Of a DNA stretch of 64,000 bases, positions 13,587 to 23,386 are shown in pieces. The stretch comes from Microtetraspora malaysiensis (GTDB taxonomy: Bacteria > Actinomycetota > Actinomycetes > Streptosporangiales > Streptosporangiaceae): contig NZ_BBYJ01000016.1 of the NCBI RefSeq assembly GCF_001528665.1, forward strand, positions 1 to 64,000, given 5' to 3'. Position 1 is the first letter of the stretch; each line of letters starts with the position of its first letter. Under the pieces are notes generated by a model. It ran no database searches. It saw only the letters and a list, made by a program, of their open reading frames with translations, and was not told the DNA's origin. Both the position numbers and the translations under genes were made by a program.

Positions 13587-16500
13587 CGGCCGCTCCGTCC
13601 GGTGCCGAAGACGCTCGGATACCTGCGCACGATTTCGTCCCACTCCTCGTCGTGTCGGAATCTGATGACCAGCCACCCCAGATCCATCAGGCGGTCTTCC
13701 GCCTCAATGTCGCGCTCGTGCACGTGCGGAGCGTCATGATGGGGACCGTCAACGAAAATGGCGATATTTCCGCCCTTGGTGCGGTAGATGAAGTCGGGCT
13801 TCGCCCGGGCGTCGGCGACCAGTTCCTGCGATCCGTCCGGGAGCCGGTACTCTCCGGCCCGCAGGAAGTTCACGAAGTCGCGCTCAAGCTCGCTGCCGGA
13901 TGCGTTGCGGAGGCTGCCCACGTGCTCCTCGGCTGTGCGGTGGCCGGAGGACGGCCGAGTCTGCGCCGCCGCCAGTTCGCGCAGAATCTCTATGACGGCG
14001 AGCCGGTCGATCTGCTCGTGCCAGAACTGGTTCGTATAGGAGAGCAGGCAGTCGTAGCAGCCGCGCTCGCACCGCTCCCGCGCGCCCGGCGCGTGGCCCA
14101 GATCCTCACCGGTCGCCGGGTCGACATGGATGATCTCGAGTGCTCTCCTGGCCACTTTGCCCAGCGCGTCCCAGTCGTCGTGTAACCGGCGCAGGACACC
14201 GGCACCGCCCTCGGCGCTCTCGATGAAGAGCATCCGCGCGCGGTCGTGAGGGTCGGGCAGCTCCTCACTGGTGAGCTCGGCGTCCTCCAGCTGGAACTCG
14301 GCCTCGATGCCGCGCTCCAGGGCGTACCGGAGCGTGGTGGTCGCGGTGGGGGAGACGGGCTGGGTGAGCCGGATCACGCAGATGTTCTTCCGGTCCTCCA
14401 CGAAGGGGACGACCTTCAGTACACGCTGCGCCTCCTCGGCCGAGGTCAAGCCCTCGTCCTCCGGGGCTCGCTCGGATGCCTTCGACTCGCTGAGCCATCG
14501 GCCCCGGATCGGGTCGAGCCAGTAGCCGACATCGTTTCGATTGCGCCGTCCCTTGTGGCCGCGGTTGAGCACTCGGACCGTGGCGGTGTCGCCGTACACC
14601 AGTTCGGCCAGGGAGCCGTCGGCCCCCTCGACGCCGGCCTGGAGACGGCCGGAGCGGCCGGCGCCGTGCGTGCTGAAGCGGTACGTCGTCTGCAGCTCGA
14701 ACCCGGCGCGGCGTCGTTCCTCCTCGTCGGAGGAGATGCGCTGGCGAAGAACCGTGTGCACGGTCTGCAGATGCATGAGGCCCGCGAGGGAGCCGCCCAG
14801 CTCTGCATCGCACTCGTCGCAGGTGTCCGCGCCCGCCTGCCGATCGTGCCAGTAGCCGCATTCGGCGCAGACTCGGGCCTCGGCGGTGGCGACGTCGCCG
14901 GACTCCCCGGCCGGCACCTGGATGCTGGCCACCTGGTAGCGCTGCCCCTCGTGGTAGATCAGCGCGCCTGGGCCGAACTCGCCGATCGCGATGAAGCGGG
15001 GGCGTTGCACGTAGGTGCCCCGCTGCTTGCGCCCCGGGATGTACGCGGCAAGAGGGAGACGTGGGAAGGAGTAGCCAGGGAGGAACCCCTCGGACGCGAA
15101 GTAGCGGTAGGTGTAGAAGTCGCTGAACTGCTGCTCGCTGTCCTCGTTCTTGAGTAGCCGCAGCTGGTTCTCCGCCTGGAGGCGGCGCTGCTGCGCCTGC
15201 CGCCTGGCTCCCGGAGTGGAGGCGTGGTCCAGAACCCGGCGGTTTTGCTCCGCCTGTTCAGCGATGGCTGCCCGGTAAAGGTCGCGCCACCTTCCGCAGG
15301 CGGCATCGAATCTCTCCGCGGCCCCACGCACGGTGTCCTCGATCCAGCCCTCGTACCACCAGGCGCTCTTACCGAGCCGCTCCCGCTCGAGGATCGTGGC
15401 GAGCATGCGCGTCGCGCGCGGTACAGCTCGGCGGCGGGCGCTTTCGTCGGTGAGTTGCAGCCGGATGTGCTCGTGGATGGGTAAGTCGTCGGGTCGCGAG
15501 ATGTCGATGACATCGGTCATCTGGCTGTGCAGGTGAACGCCGGTTTCGGCTAGCCAGACCGCGTGGACGTGCGAGCGGACCAGGTCCTCGTTGGTGAGGT
15601 CGAGCCGAGGCGGTTGGACGCTGCCCGCGACCATCAGGTCGCTGCGCCGGAAGTAGTACTGGTCGTGCGAGCTGCCCGTGGAACAGTACGTCGTGATGAG
15701 CGCGGGCTGGCCGCTCCGTCCCGCCCGGCCCGAGCGCTGCGCATAGTTCGCGGGAGTCGGCGGGACATTCCGCATGGCCACCGAGTTCAGGGTGGCGATG
15801 TCGACACCCAGCTCCATCGTGGGCGAGCAGTAGAGCAGGGGAAGCTTCCCCTCGCGGAATTGCTGCTCGCGTTCCTGACGGTCCTCGGTCCGTACCTGGG
15901 CGGTGTGCTCGGCTGCGTGAACGCCCACCAAGTCCGTGGCGACCTGCGTGTAGAGGTTGCGGAAGAACCGGTTGACGCGGGCGCCGACTTCTGGGTCCAC
16001 CGTCTTGCGGAGCGGGTCGGAGGCGCCAGTCGAACCGTCTCCGGCCCTCCAGATCAGCTCGGAGGACTTCAGCCGATACCCCTTAGCCCTGTCTCGACCC
16101 TCCTCGACCTGGATGAGCAGGCCGTACTTCGTAAGCGTCTCCAGCAGATCGGCAATGACAAGCTGGGCATCGTCGATGCCCAGCTTGTGGCCGAAGTTGG
16201 GGAACGCTCCATGGCGGCGCAGATAGGCACCGAGCGCGGAACGGCCGGTGAAGTTGACCCGGTCGCGGCTCTCACCTGGCCTGCCGGGCTGGGCGAAGAC
16301 AGTGCGGGCGTTGTCACGGCTGCCGCCGTCGGTGAGCGTCCATGCTCCGGTGAGGTGCTGGGTGCTTTGCTTGAGGATCCGTTCGTACCCCTCGGGGGTG
16401 AGCTCTTCCACGTCAACGGCCAGCGCTCGACGCATCTCGTCCAGGACAAGACGAGCCAGCTCCGCCCGATGGGCGGCATCGGCCGTACGCAGCACGGGGT

Positions 16501-18751
16501 TTGTCCAGTGCTCGGTGTCGGCCGCGATCTCGTCGAGGGCGATGTAGTCGAACCTGAGCAGGCCGGTCTGTTCCAGGTTCGGCATGGTGATGCGCCAGCC
16601 GCGCTCCAGGTCGAGATAGATCAGGTACGCGAGGACACTCCGGAACGCCTTGAGCACCGCCTCCTTCTGGCCGAACTTCACCTCGGGGTTGAGCGCGAAC
16701 GCGCTGAGCGGCAGATTCATCGCCTTGGCGACTCGCTGGGCGACATCGTCATGCCGCAGCCCGTCCTCGCCCGCGGCCTTGGCGGCGTGGTAGAGCGCGC
16801 CACGGAGCTGAGCCACTTGGACGAAGTCGTTCAGGTGTCCCGCCTGGAGGCTTGCGTCCTGCCGGTTGTCGACGAAGGTGAGCAGCTTGCGAGCCTCCTC
16901 GTCGAGTTGCTTGCGCTCGCTCTGCTCACGAAGACTGCGCACGATGCTGGTGCTGATGATTGAGACTGCCGAGCTGCGTCCCTCGGTGGCGAAGGTGGCG
17001 AGCTTGGCGAAGTCACGCCCCCGGCTCTGCTCGTACGCCACCCGGCAGCGGAGGCAGAACCGGAACGGCGATGGGACGTACCACGCCTGCAGGCCCTCAC
17101 CTCGCGGTACCTCGGACCCGCCGGGGCCAAGCCACACTTCTCGCGGTAGGCGATCGCTCATGTACGGACGCACCTGCGTGCCACCGTCCGCGGCGGGCTC
17201 CAGCCACGAATCCGGCAGTCTGCTTTCCTGTACGGGATCGGCCGGCCACGGATGGGTGGTGCTGATGTAGAGGTAGCCGTTGACGGCGTCACCGCCGACG
17301 ACGTTGGCTTCCTGGCGTGCGCTGTAGCTGCCGTCCTTGTTCTTCACGACGACCGCGTACTCCTGGCCGCACTCCCGGCAGAACGCCAGGGGGAGCAGGA
17401 TCTTCTCGCGTTCGCCGGGGACGCTCACCTGGTACTGGCTGGTGATGTAGCGCTCGTCCTCGGGCTCCAGGCTGACGTAGGTCGTATCGCCCTTGGATAG
17501 GAACTGGTGCAGACGAAACGCGAACAGCGGTCTCCCGGTTTCGGGGTGTTGTGCGCGCGCCCCTTCCTGCAGCAGCCGTTCGATCGCCGTGGCGCACTCG
17601 CTGACTGGACGGCTGGTTGCCTCGTGCAGCGCCTCCGCCGCGGTAGCGACCTTCGCGGGACGCCGCCTGGTCAACCTGCCGCTGCCGGATTCGGCGGCGA
17701 GCCCGAACTCCGACTCGATCCAGCACGCCAGAGGGTCGTCGGCGAGTTCGCCGTAAGACCTGTCGCTGCCCGCCCGCGCCATGCCGGCGATCAGTTCCGC
17801 GGCGGCCGGGTCCTTGTCGGCCGTGGCCCGTACGAGGGTTTCACCGATCACCCGCTCGGGGCTGACCGGCGTGCCGAACAGGCGGGTGGCGACCTCGGCC
17901 ACGACTTCCTGTGCTTCGGCGAAGGTTCGCGTGGTGGCCATGGTCGCCGAAGTGCCGACGCACTGCAGGTCGGGGGCGTCGCACGCATCGCGTAGGCGGC
18001 GTACGAGGAGGCCGACGTCCGCACCCTGTCGGCCCCGGTAGGTGTGCAGCTCGTCGAGAACGAGGAAACGCAGGCCCTGGGCTGCTCCGATCAGCGCCCT
18101 GCGCTCATCGGGCCTGGTGAGCAGGTATTCCAGCATCACATAGTTGGTGAGCAGGATGTCCGGCTTGCGGGCCAGGATGCGGTTGCGCTGCTCGTCGCTC
18201 TCTTGCCCGGTGTAGCGGGCGAAGCTGACGGGACGTTCACCTCGTGGAAGGCCCCATTCGAGAAAGCGCTCCAGCTCGTAGAGCTGGCTGTTGGCGAGCG
18301 CGTTCATCGGATAGACGACGATCGCCTTGACCCGGCCGGGCTCGGGATTCCGGAGGACGGAGTCGACGATGGGCACCATGTAGGTGAGGCTCTTGCCAGA
18401 GCCCGTTCCGGTCGTCAGCACGTAGCTGCCGCCGTCGCGGGCGGCCTCCACTGCCTCCCGCTGATGCCGGTGAAGGGAGATGGGACGAGCCCCTGGATCG
18501 TTCCCATCAGCCTTTATGCGGAAGAGACGCTTGCACATCGGGTGCAGCAGGCCGCTCTCGACTAGCTCGGAGATCGTGCCGCCACCGGCGAAGCTCGGGT
18601 TCAGCGACACCCAGGGGTAGGGCCAACGGACCCGGGCCTGGCGCTCGTCTGCAAGGTGCTTGCCTATCCGTTCATCGCGGACGTGAACGAGCGACGTGGT
18701 GAACTCGTCGTAGTCAGCAATGAGCCGCTCGTGTACCTGGAAGACATCCAT
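13583..18751 (-). CDS. Large DEAD/DEAH helicase with DUF1998 and C-terminal Vsr/DUF559-like nuclease domain
   Basis: A 1722-residue protein counted from the ATG at 18751; the frame is open for 66 more codons, but those lack helicase-like sequence. RecA lobe 1 has TGTGSGKS (114-121) and a DELH Walker B (233-236). Lobe 2 has ELGVDIATLN and QRSGRAGRSGQ. Zinc-ribbon-like pairs (CRECG, CLRC, CAECG...CDEC) and the DUF1998 signature CYDCLLSYTNQ (about 1565) follow. The last 110 residues (AKPDFIY, IAIFVDGPHHD, LGWLVIRFR) look like a Vsr/DUF559 PD-(D/E)xK fold. MrfA and DruE combine helicase and DUF1998 in one chain; DISARM splits them into DrmA and DrmB. It is the first gene of the operon. Nuclease activity is a prediction. 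Confidence 0.85.
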   Translation of the reverse strand: MDVFQVHERLIADYDEFTTSLVHVRDERIGKHLADERQARVRWPYPWVSLNPSFAGGGTISELVESGLLHPMCKRLFRIKADGNDPGARPISLHRHQREAVEAARDGGSYVLTTGTGSGKSLTYMVPIVDSVLRNPEPGRVKAIVVYPMNALANSQLYELERFLEWGLPRGERPVSFARYTGQESDEQRNRILARKPDILLTNYVMLEYLLTRPDERRALIGAAQGLRFLVLDELHTYRGRQGADVGLLVRRLRDACDAPDLQCVGTSATMATTRTFAEAQEVVAEVATRLFGTPVSPERVIGETLVRATADKDPAAAELIAGMARAGSDRSYGELADDPLACWIESEFGLAAESGSGRLTRRRPAKVATAAEALHEATSRPVSECATAIERLLQEGARAQHPETGRPLFAFRLHQFLSKGDTTYVSLEPEDERYITSQYQVSVPGEREKILLPLAFCRECGQEYAVVVKNKDGSYSARQEANVVGGDAVNGYLYISTTHPWPADPVQESRLPDSWLEPAADGGTQVRPYMSDRLPREVWLGPGGSEVPRGEGLQAWYVPSPFRFCLRCRVAYEQSRGRDFAKLATFATEGRSSAVSIISTSIVRSLREQSERKQLDEEARKLLTFVDNRQDASLQAGHLNDFVQVAQLRGALYHAAKAAGEDGLRHDDVAQRVAKAMNLPLSAFALNPEVKFGQKEAVLKAFRSVLAYLIYLDLERGWRITMPNLEQTGLLRFDYIALDEIAADTEHWTNPVLRTADAAHRAELARLVLDEMRRALAVDVEELTPEGYERILKQSTQHLTGAWTLTDGGSRDNARTVFAQPGRPGESRDRVNFTGRSALGAYLRRHGAFPNFGHKLGIDDAQLVIADLLETLTKYGLLIQVEEGRDRAKGYRLKSSELIWRAGDGSTGASDPLRKTVDPEVGARVNRFFRNLYTQVATDLVGVHAAEHTAQVRTEDRQEREQQFREGKLPLLYCSPTMELGVDIATLNSVAMRNVPPTPANYAQRSGRAGRSGQPALITTYCSTGSSHDQYYFRRSDLMVAGSVQPPRLDLTNEDLVRSHVHAVWLAETGVHLHSQMTDVIDISRPDDLPIHEHIRLQLTDESARRRAVPRATRMLATILERERLGKSAWWYEGWIEDTVRGAAERFDAACGRWRDLYRAAIAEQAEQNRRVLDHASTPGARRQAQQRRLQAENQLRLLKNEDSEQQFSDFYTYRYFASEGFLPGYSFPRLPLAAYIPGRKQRGTYVQRPRFIAIGEFGPGALIYHEGQRYQVASIQVPAGESGDVATAEARVCAECGYWHDRQAGADTCDECDAELGGSLAGLMHLQTVHTVLRQRISSDEEERRRAGFELQTTYRFSTHGAGRSGRLQAGVEGADGSLAELVYGDTATVRVLNRGHKGRRNRNDVGYWLDPIRGRWLSESKASERAPEDEGLTSAEEAQRVLKVVPFVEDRKNICVIRLTQPVSPTATTTLRYALERGIEAEFQLEDAELTSEELPDPHDRARMLFIESAEGGAGVLRRLHDDWDALGKVARRALEIIHVDPATGEDLGHAPGARERCERGCYDCLLSYTNQFWHEQIDRLAVIEILRELAAAQTRPSSGHRTAEEHVGSLRNASGSELERDFVNFLRAGEYRLPDGSQELVADARAKPDFIYRTKGGNIAIFVDGPHHDAPHVHERDIEAEDRLMDLGWLVIRFRHDEEWDEIVRRYPSVFGTGRSGR

Positions 18752-18947
18752 CGCCAGGCAACTGCTCCATTTCTGCCATTGAGGGCGAAATGTCCAACTT
18801 AATGGGTTAGAAGAGTCATGACGGATTGAAGATATTAGTAGGCCATTATGTGGTGCTAGATGGCTTAACGGAACTGTCACTGCAAAGATGGCAGTCTGTA
18901 TCGCTATGATCACGGTCGGCGACCTGGCGATTTGTGGAGGGTGCGGC
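18752..18947. promoter_or_regulatory. Divergent intergenic region of the defence island
   Basis: This 196-bp AT-rich spacer separates the divergent starts of the three-gene operon (minus) and the RelE-UvrD gene (plus). It probably holds both promoters. A TATGAT hexamer at 18905-18910 could be a -10 box for the plus-strand gene, but no good -35 sits 17 bp upstream. Exact promoters are not resolved. Confidence 0.4.
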
Positions 18948-21041
18948 ATGGCGCGGCTGGGTGTCTATCGGGACTTCTTTCGTCACTTCTCGCGACTTGA
19001 GAAGCCCGTTCAGGACCAGGTCATCGAGGCCTTCTCGAAGTTCGAGGAGGCCACGTACGCCGGGCTGCATCTGGAACCGGTAAAAAACGCCCGTGATGGT
19101 CGAATGCGTACCATTCGCATCACAGACTTCTGGCGAGGTGTCGTGCTTGCTCCGGAGAGGGGTGATCTATACGTCCTGCTCAACGTGCTGCCACATGACA
19201 AGGCGTACGACTGGGCGAAGCGGCGACGCGTCACGGTGAACACGGCCACGGGTGTCATCGAGCTGCGTGACTTAGTGACCCTCGAAGAGCAGGCGGAGTC
19301 CACTATTGCTGAGCCTCAGGAATTGGCCCCGCTCTTTTCTCGTGTTAAGGACGCCGAAATGGAGCGTTTGGGGGTCGATGCTCAAGTGCTCGCGTTCGCT
19401 CGCACGTTCAACAGTGACGACCAACTCGACAAGGCGCAGACGTTCTTGCCGAAGCAGCAGCACGATGTGCTCGTCGGTCTTGCCTCCGGCATGACAGTGG
19501 ACGAGGTATGGGCCAGCCTGCCGTCCCCCGCTGATGATCTGCGGCACATCGACCTTGAGGACGTGGCCGCCGCGGTTGAGCGCTCTCCCGAGCAGGTCCT
19601 GTTGGTCAATGGGCCCGATGAGCTGATGGAGGCATTTGCGAAGCCGTTCGCCCTTTGGCGGATCTACCTGCACCCTTCTCAGCGGGATGCTGCTCACGGT
19701 TCCTTCGGCGGACCCGCCCGAGTGACGGGAGGACCGGGAACCGGCAAGACGGTCGTCGCGCTCCATCGCGCGAAGCATCTGGCCGGGCGGGCCAACCAGG
19801 ACGGGGCCGTCCTGGTCACCACCTTCATCCGCACATTGCCCTCCACGATAGAGGACGCGCTACGCGAGCTCGTGGATGACGAAGCGGTGCTGAATCGAAT
19901 CGAGATCAGGCACATCGATGGGGTCGCCTACCGTCTCGTCACCGGGGGTTCCGGCAGCCTCGCCGTACTGCGGGCCGAGGAGGAGAAGGCACGCTGGACC
20001 CGGGTCATTCGGCGACTCGGCTTGCCATCACGGTTCGATGAGGCGTTTCTCGGTCATGAGTGGCGTCAGGTGATCCTTAGTCAGGACATCACCTCACTGG
20101 AGGCTTACCAGCAGGCGCGCCGCCCGGGGCGGGGAAAGGCTCTGGGGCATCTCCAGAAGGCGCAGGTCTGGGAAGCCGTCTCGGCCTTCACCGAGAGTCT
20201 CCGTGCCGACAAGGTGTGGACGTACGAAACCATCTGCCTGGAAGCAATCCGGCTGCTTGAGGCCAGCGAGCGACAGCCGTACCGGCACGTGATCGTGGAC
20301 GAGGCGCAGGACCTCAGTCCATGGCATTGGCGGCTTCTCCGCGCCGCGACGACCCGAGGCCGGGACGACCTGTTTCTGGCGGGCGACACCCACCAGCGGG
20401 TCTACGACTATCGCGTCTCATTGAAGAAGCTGGGCATCGACATCGCGGGCCGGTCCGCCCGATTAAAGATCAACTATCGGACGACGGCGGAGATCCTGCA
20501 CTGGAGCCTCGGGCTGTTGCATGGTGAGCGCGTCGACGACATGAACGGTGATCTGGACACGCTGGCCGGATATCGCTCTGAGATCCATGGCGCGGAGCCT
20601 CAGAGGGTGGGCTTCACAACCCAGCAGGGCGAGCTCGACAATCTCGTCAAGACCGTCACCCGCTGGCTCGACCAGGGAGTGGAACCCGGTCGCATCGGTG
20701 TCGCCGCACGATCGAACATGGTGGCCGACCAGGCTGTCGCCAAGCTTAAGGCAGCGGGCATTCCGGCAGCCTCCTTGGCGAAGAAACACACAGATTCCGA
20801 GATCGGGGTCGGCACGATGCACCGGATGAAGGGGATGGAGTTCCGGTGCGTTGCGGTGATCGGCGTTAGCGAGCACACCGTTCCGCCCACGTCAGCAATC
20901 ACTCCCGCTGATGAGGATGTGATCGCCCATCACCAGGACCTTCAGCGGGAACGCTGCCTGCTCTTCGTTGCCTGCACTCGAGCCCGCGAGGAACTTGCTC
21001 TCTCCTGGCACGGTAACGCGAGCTCGTTCTTACCGATATAG
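18948..21041 (+). CDS. UvrD/Rep-like superfamily-1 helicase with N-terminal RelE-like toxin fold
   Basis: The ATG at 18948 was chosen because GTGGAGGG lies 8 nt upstream; the product is 697 residues. Residues 1-95 (VYRDFFRHFSRLEKPVQ, then RTIRITDFWRGVVL and YVLLNVLPHDKAYDWAKRR) have the length and pattern of a RelE/ParE ribonuclease-type fold. The rest is an SF1 helicase: Walker A GGPGTGKT (261-268), DEAQD (451-455), NYRTT, and the C-terminal motifs TMHRMKGMEFRCVAV and LLFVACTRAREEL. No antitoxin gene is adjacent. Such fusions occur in actinomycete genomes without clear function. It is transcribed divergently from the three-gene operon and tandemly with the DUF262 gene. A role in defence is inferred from location. 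Confidence 0.8.
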   Translation: MARLGVYRDFFRHFSRLEKPVQDQVIEAFSKFEEATYAGLHLEPVKNARDGRMRTIRITDFWRGVVLAPERGDLYVLLNVLPHDKAYDWAKRRRVTVNTATGVIELRDLVTLEEQAESTIAEPQELAPLFSRVKDAEMERLGVDAQVLAFARTFNSDDQLDKAQTFLPKQQHDVLVGLASGMTVDEVWASLPSPADDLRHIDLEDVAAAVERSPEQVLLVNGPDELMEAFAKPFALWRIYLHPSQRDAAHGSFGGPARVTGGPGTGKTVVALHRAKHLAGRANQDGAVLVTTFIRTLPSTIEDALRELVDDEAVLNRIEIRHIDGVAYRLVTGGSGSLAVLRAEEEKARWTRVIRRLGLPSRFDEAFLGHEWRQVILSQDITSLEAYQQARRPGRGKALGHLQKAQVWEAVSAFTESLRADKVWTYETICLEAIRLLEASERQPYRHVIVDEAQDLSPWHWRLLRAATTRGRDDLFLAGDTHQRVYDYRVSLKKLGIDIAGRSARLKINYRTTAEILHWSLGLLHGERVDDMNGDLDTLAGYRSEIHGAEPQRVGFTTQQGELDNLVKTVTRWLDQGVEPGRIGVAARSNMVADQAVAKLKAAGIPAASLAKKHTDSEIGVGTMHRMKGMEFRCVAVIGVSEHTVPPTSAITPADEDVIAHHQDLQRERCLLFVACTRAREELALSWHGNASSFLPI

Positions 21042-21244
21042 GCCATTTCGGGAGGATCGTGATGTGTAAGTTGTGTGCCTATTTGCTAGAAATGATGCTA
21101 TTTTGCGCCCAAGCTGGATATTGATGCGAATGATGGCATCCTCGACGGTTGCGTCTTAGTGCGGATGTGGCGCAGGTCGATGCCTCGGTGGTAAAAATTA
21201 ACAAATCCTCCAGCGATATCCCCCGATCGGAAGTGTGAGGGCTC

Positions 21245-23116
21245 ATGAAGGCGGATACCCACACCCCCGCTGAGATCTTTGGTAGCGATATCCGATACCT
21301 GATCCCACTCTTTCAGCGGCCATATGTCTGGAACAAGAATGATCAGTGGGAGCCGCTGTGGGACGATGTCCGCACCGTCGCCGAGCAGATTTTGGAAGCC
21401 AAGAATGGGCCCTACAACACCGAGCCGATTCCTCCGCACTTCCTCGGCGCCATCGTATTGGAGCAGCAGTGGTCTCCGACGGCGTTCATTCCGACCCGGC
21501 ACGTCATTGACGGACAGCAGCGTCTGACGACCCTGCAGATCCTTCTCGACGCCGCTCAGCTCGTGGCCGAGCGGCATGGCCTGCAGATGGACGCTCAAGC
21601 GTTGCAGACGCTGGTCCTCAACCACAAGGGCCTCGCCCAGCACCCTGACGAGGTGTTCAAGGTCTGGCCGACCGATCGTGACCAGGACGCGTTCCGAGTG
21701 GTCATGGACAATGAGCGGGAAATCCCAGCGGAGCTTGCGGAAAGCCGGATTGCCCAGGCTCACGGGTATTTCGTGACGGAGCTGACGGCGTGGGCAGATC
21801 CGGATGGTGACCCGGACAACTGCAAACGCCGGGTAACGGCATTGACCCATGCGCTGCGCAGCTTCCTCAAGCTCGTGGTGATCGATCTCGAGCCTGGTGA
21901 CAATGCGCAAGTCATCTTCGAGACGCTGAACCATCGGGGGACGCCACTTCTCGCGGCCGACCTCATCAAGAACCTGGTCTTCCAGTTGGCCACAGCCCAG
22001 AATGAAGACCTCAAGAGTCTGTACGTGCAGTATTGGAAACCTTTCGATTCCGATCACTGGCGCCGGAATGTGCGGCAAGGGCGGCTTTATCGTCCTTATG
22101 TCGACATCTTCTTCCAGTACTGGCTCACCATGCAGCGGCTCCGCGAAGTGCCCGCAGACCGGGTCTTTAGCGAGTTCCGGGATCATGTGCGCACCTCTGA
22201 ACTGGCGGCATGGGAGGTGATGCGAGACCTTGCCTCTGACGCCAAGGTGTATGCCGAGTTGGAGCACCTCCCGTGGGACTCGCCGGAGGGAACCTTCTAT
22301 TACCGCGTCATCCGCATCATGGAGACAGCGGTGGTCGGTCCATTCCTGCTGTGGGTCCTGCGCTGGCCGGAAGAGAAGATGAGCAGAGCGCAGCGCCTCA
22401 AGGCTCTGGGGGCGATGGAGAGCTGGTTGGTCCGCCGGATGCTGTGCAAGCTGTCCACGAAGAGCTACAGCCGCATCCTTGTCGATCTTCTGCAAGCACT
22501 GGATCGCCATGGACCGGAGGTGGCCGGGGACGTCACCGAGCGCGTCCTCTCGACCGCCACGGCGAACGCGGGTTACTGGCCCTCGGATCCGGAAGTCATT
22601 CAAGCCATGCAGACGCTTCGGCTGTACAAGGACCTCACCCAGACGCGGTTGCGGATGGTTCTGGAGGCGCTCGAAGACGATCGTCGCGGAAAGTGGGCTG
22701 AACATGAGCACTGCCCCCGAGGAACCCTGACGATCGAGCATGTGATGCCCCAAAGTTGGGAGCAGTATTGGGGAGATGACGTTGCGGACCACGCTGCACG
22801 CCAGCGCAGGGACCGCCTTGTGCAGACTCTCGGCAATCTGACTCTGGTCAACGAGCGGCTGAACCCCAAGCTCTCCAACCGGCCATGGAAGGACTCCGAG
22901 GCGCAAACCGAAGAGGGTGAAGAGCTCAAGCCAGTGCCGGGCAAGCGGAGCCTGCTTCTCTGGCACGCCACCCTCAAGCTGAACGCGGAGATAGTGGCGA
23001 GGCACCCGGACACATGGACAAAAGAGGCGATCATGGCCCGCTCCACTGAACTCGCGGAAACCATCACTAAGATCTGGCCACGGCCCAACGGGCAGATTGA
23101 AATGCCAACGTCATAG
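21245..23116 (+). CDS. DUF262/DUF1524 protein (GmrSD-type modification-dependent nuclease)
   Basis: A 623-residue single-chain GmrSD-like protein. The DUF262 domain carries the ParB-like signature DGQQRLTTL (89-97), used for nucleotide hydrolysis in this family. The C-terminal DUF1524 His-Me-finger nuclease shows IEHVMPQSW (497-505) and TLGNLTLVNERLN with the expected Asn and His spacing. The family cuts DNA with glucosylated, hydroxymethylated or phosphorothioated bases. It lies about 200 bp behind the RelE-UvrD gene and is the last intact defence gene before the tRNA-derived scar. All key residues are present. Confidence 0.88.
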   Translation: MKADTHTPAEIFGSDIRYLIPLFQRPYVWNKNDQWEPLWDDVRTVAEQILEAKNGPYNTEPIPPHFLGAIVLEQQWSPTAFIPTRHVIDGQQRLTTLQILLDAAQLVAERHGLQMDAQALQTLVLNHKGLAQHPDEVFKVWPTDRDQDAFRVVMDNEREIPAELAESRIAQAHGYFVTELTAWADPDGDPDNCKRRVTALTHALRSFLKLVVIDLEPGDNAQVIFETLNHRGTPLLAADLIKNLVFQLATAQNEDLKSLYVQYWKPFDSDHWRRNVRQGRLYRPYVDIFFQYWLTMQRLREVPADRVFSEFRDHVRTSELAAWEVMRDLASDAKVYAELEHLPWDSPEGTFYYRVIRIMETAVVGPFLLWVLRWPEEKMSRAQRLKALGAMESWLVRRMLCKLSTKSYSRILVDLLQALDRHGPEVAGDVTERVLSTATANAGYWPSDPEVIQAMQTLRLYKDLTQTRLRMVLEALEDDRRGKWAEHEHCPRGTLTIEHVMPQSWEQYWGDDVADHAARQRRDRLVQTLGNLTLVNERLNPKLSNRPWKDSEAQTEEGEELKPVPGKRSLLLWHATLKLNAEIVARHPDTWTKEAIMARSTELAETITKIWPRPNGQIEMPTS

Positions 23117-23155
23117 AAGGGTCATGCTGGCTCCCATGCCTGATCGCCGCTCAGT

Positions 23156-23177
23156 GTGGTTGCTCGGTGGTTGCTCG
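23156..23177 (+). repeat. Tandem 11-bp repeat GTGGTTGCTCG x2, putative integrase arm-type sites
   Basis: GTGGTTGCTCG occurs twice back to back, 125 bp before the tRNA fragment. A related pair (TTGCTCG twice, 23441-23460) lies on the other side. Short direct repeats flanking an att core are typical arm-binding sites for tyrosine recombinases. No integrase is present beside them to confirm this. Confidence 0.5.
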
Positions 23178-23300
23178 GATGCCGTGGAATGGGATGTCAC
23201 GGCATGGCCTTGGGCGGCACGCAAACCGGGCGACGGCCGTACCGACCGGCATCAATCGGTGCGGTGTGATGGTGGCCGGCACGGGATGACAGGGCGAACC

Positions 23301-23347
23301 GCTGACTCTTAATCAGCGGGTCCGGGGTTCGAGTCCCTGGCGGCGCA
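23301..23347 (+). repeat. 3' fragment of a tRNA-Lys(CUU) gene, att scar 1
   Basis: This piece equals the 3' part of tRNA-Lys. The anticodon stem GCTGA/TCAGC encloses loop CTCTTAA (anticodon CTT); next come a 5-nt variable loop, a T arm CGGGG-TTCGAGT-CCCTG with five pairs, the acceptor 3' strand GCGGCGC and discriminator A. The 5' half (acceptor strand and D arm) is missing; the bases before it do not fold as a D arm. A 3' tRNA fragment followed by a terminator is what integration into a tRNA 3' end leaves at the distal element end. Confidence 0.85.
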
Positions 23348-23355
23348 CGTGCAAG

Positions 23356-23386
23356 AAGCCCAGGTCGATATCACTGACCTGGGCTT
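23356..23386 (+). terminator. Hairpin terminator after att scar 1
   Basis: AAGCCCAGGTC pairs perfectly with GACCTGGGCTT (11 bp) across a 9-nt loop, followed by TCTTC. It is 9 nt after the tRNA fragment and recurs in the same place after scars 2 and 3. It is therefore probably the original tRNA-Lys terminator carried in the att region. Confidence 0.8.

Noticed and set aside
21098-23005. A 635-codon open frame antisense to the DUF262 gene
   Set aside because: It lies fully opposite a gene with intact DUF262 and DUF1524 motifs and has no recognisable domain; long antisense frames are common in high-GC DNA.
23230-23347. Intact tRNA-Lys gene
   Set aside because: The 5' acceptor strand and D arm are missing; the preceding bases cannot pair with GCGGCGC, so only a 3' fragment remains.
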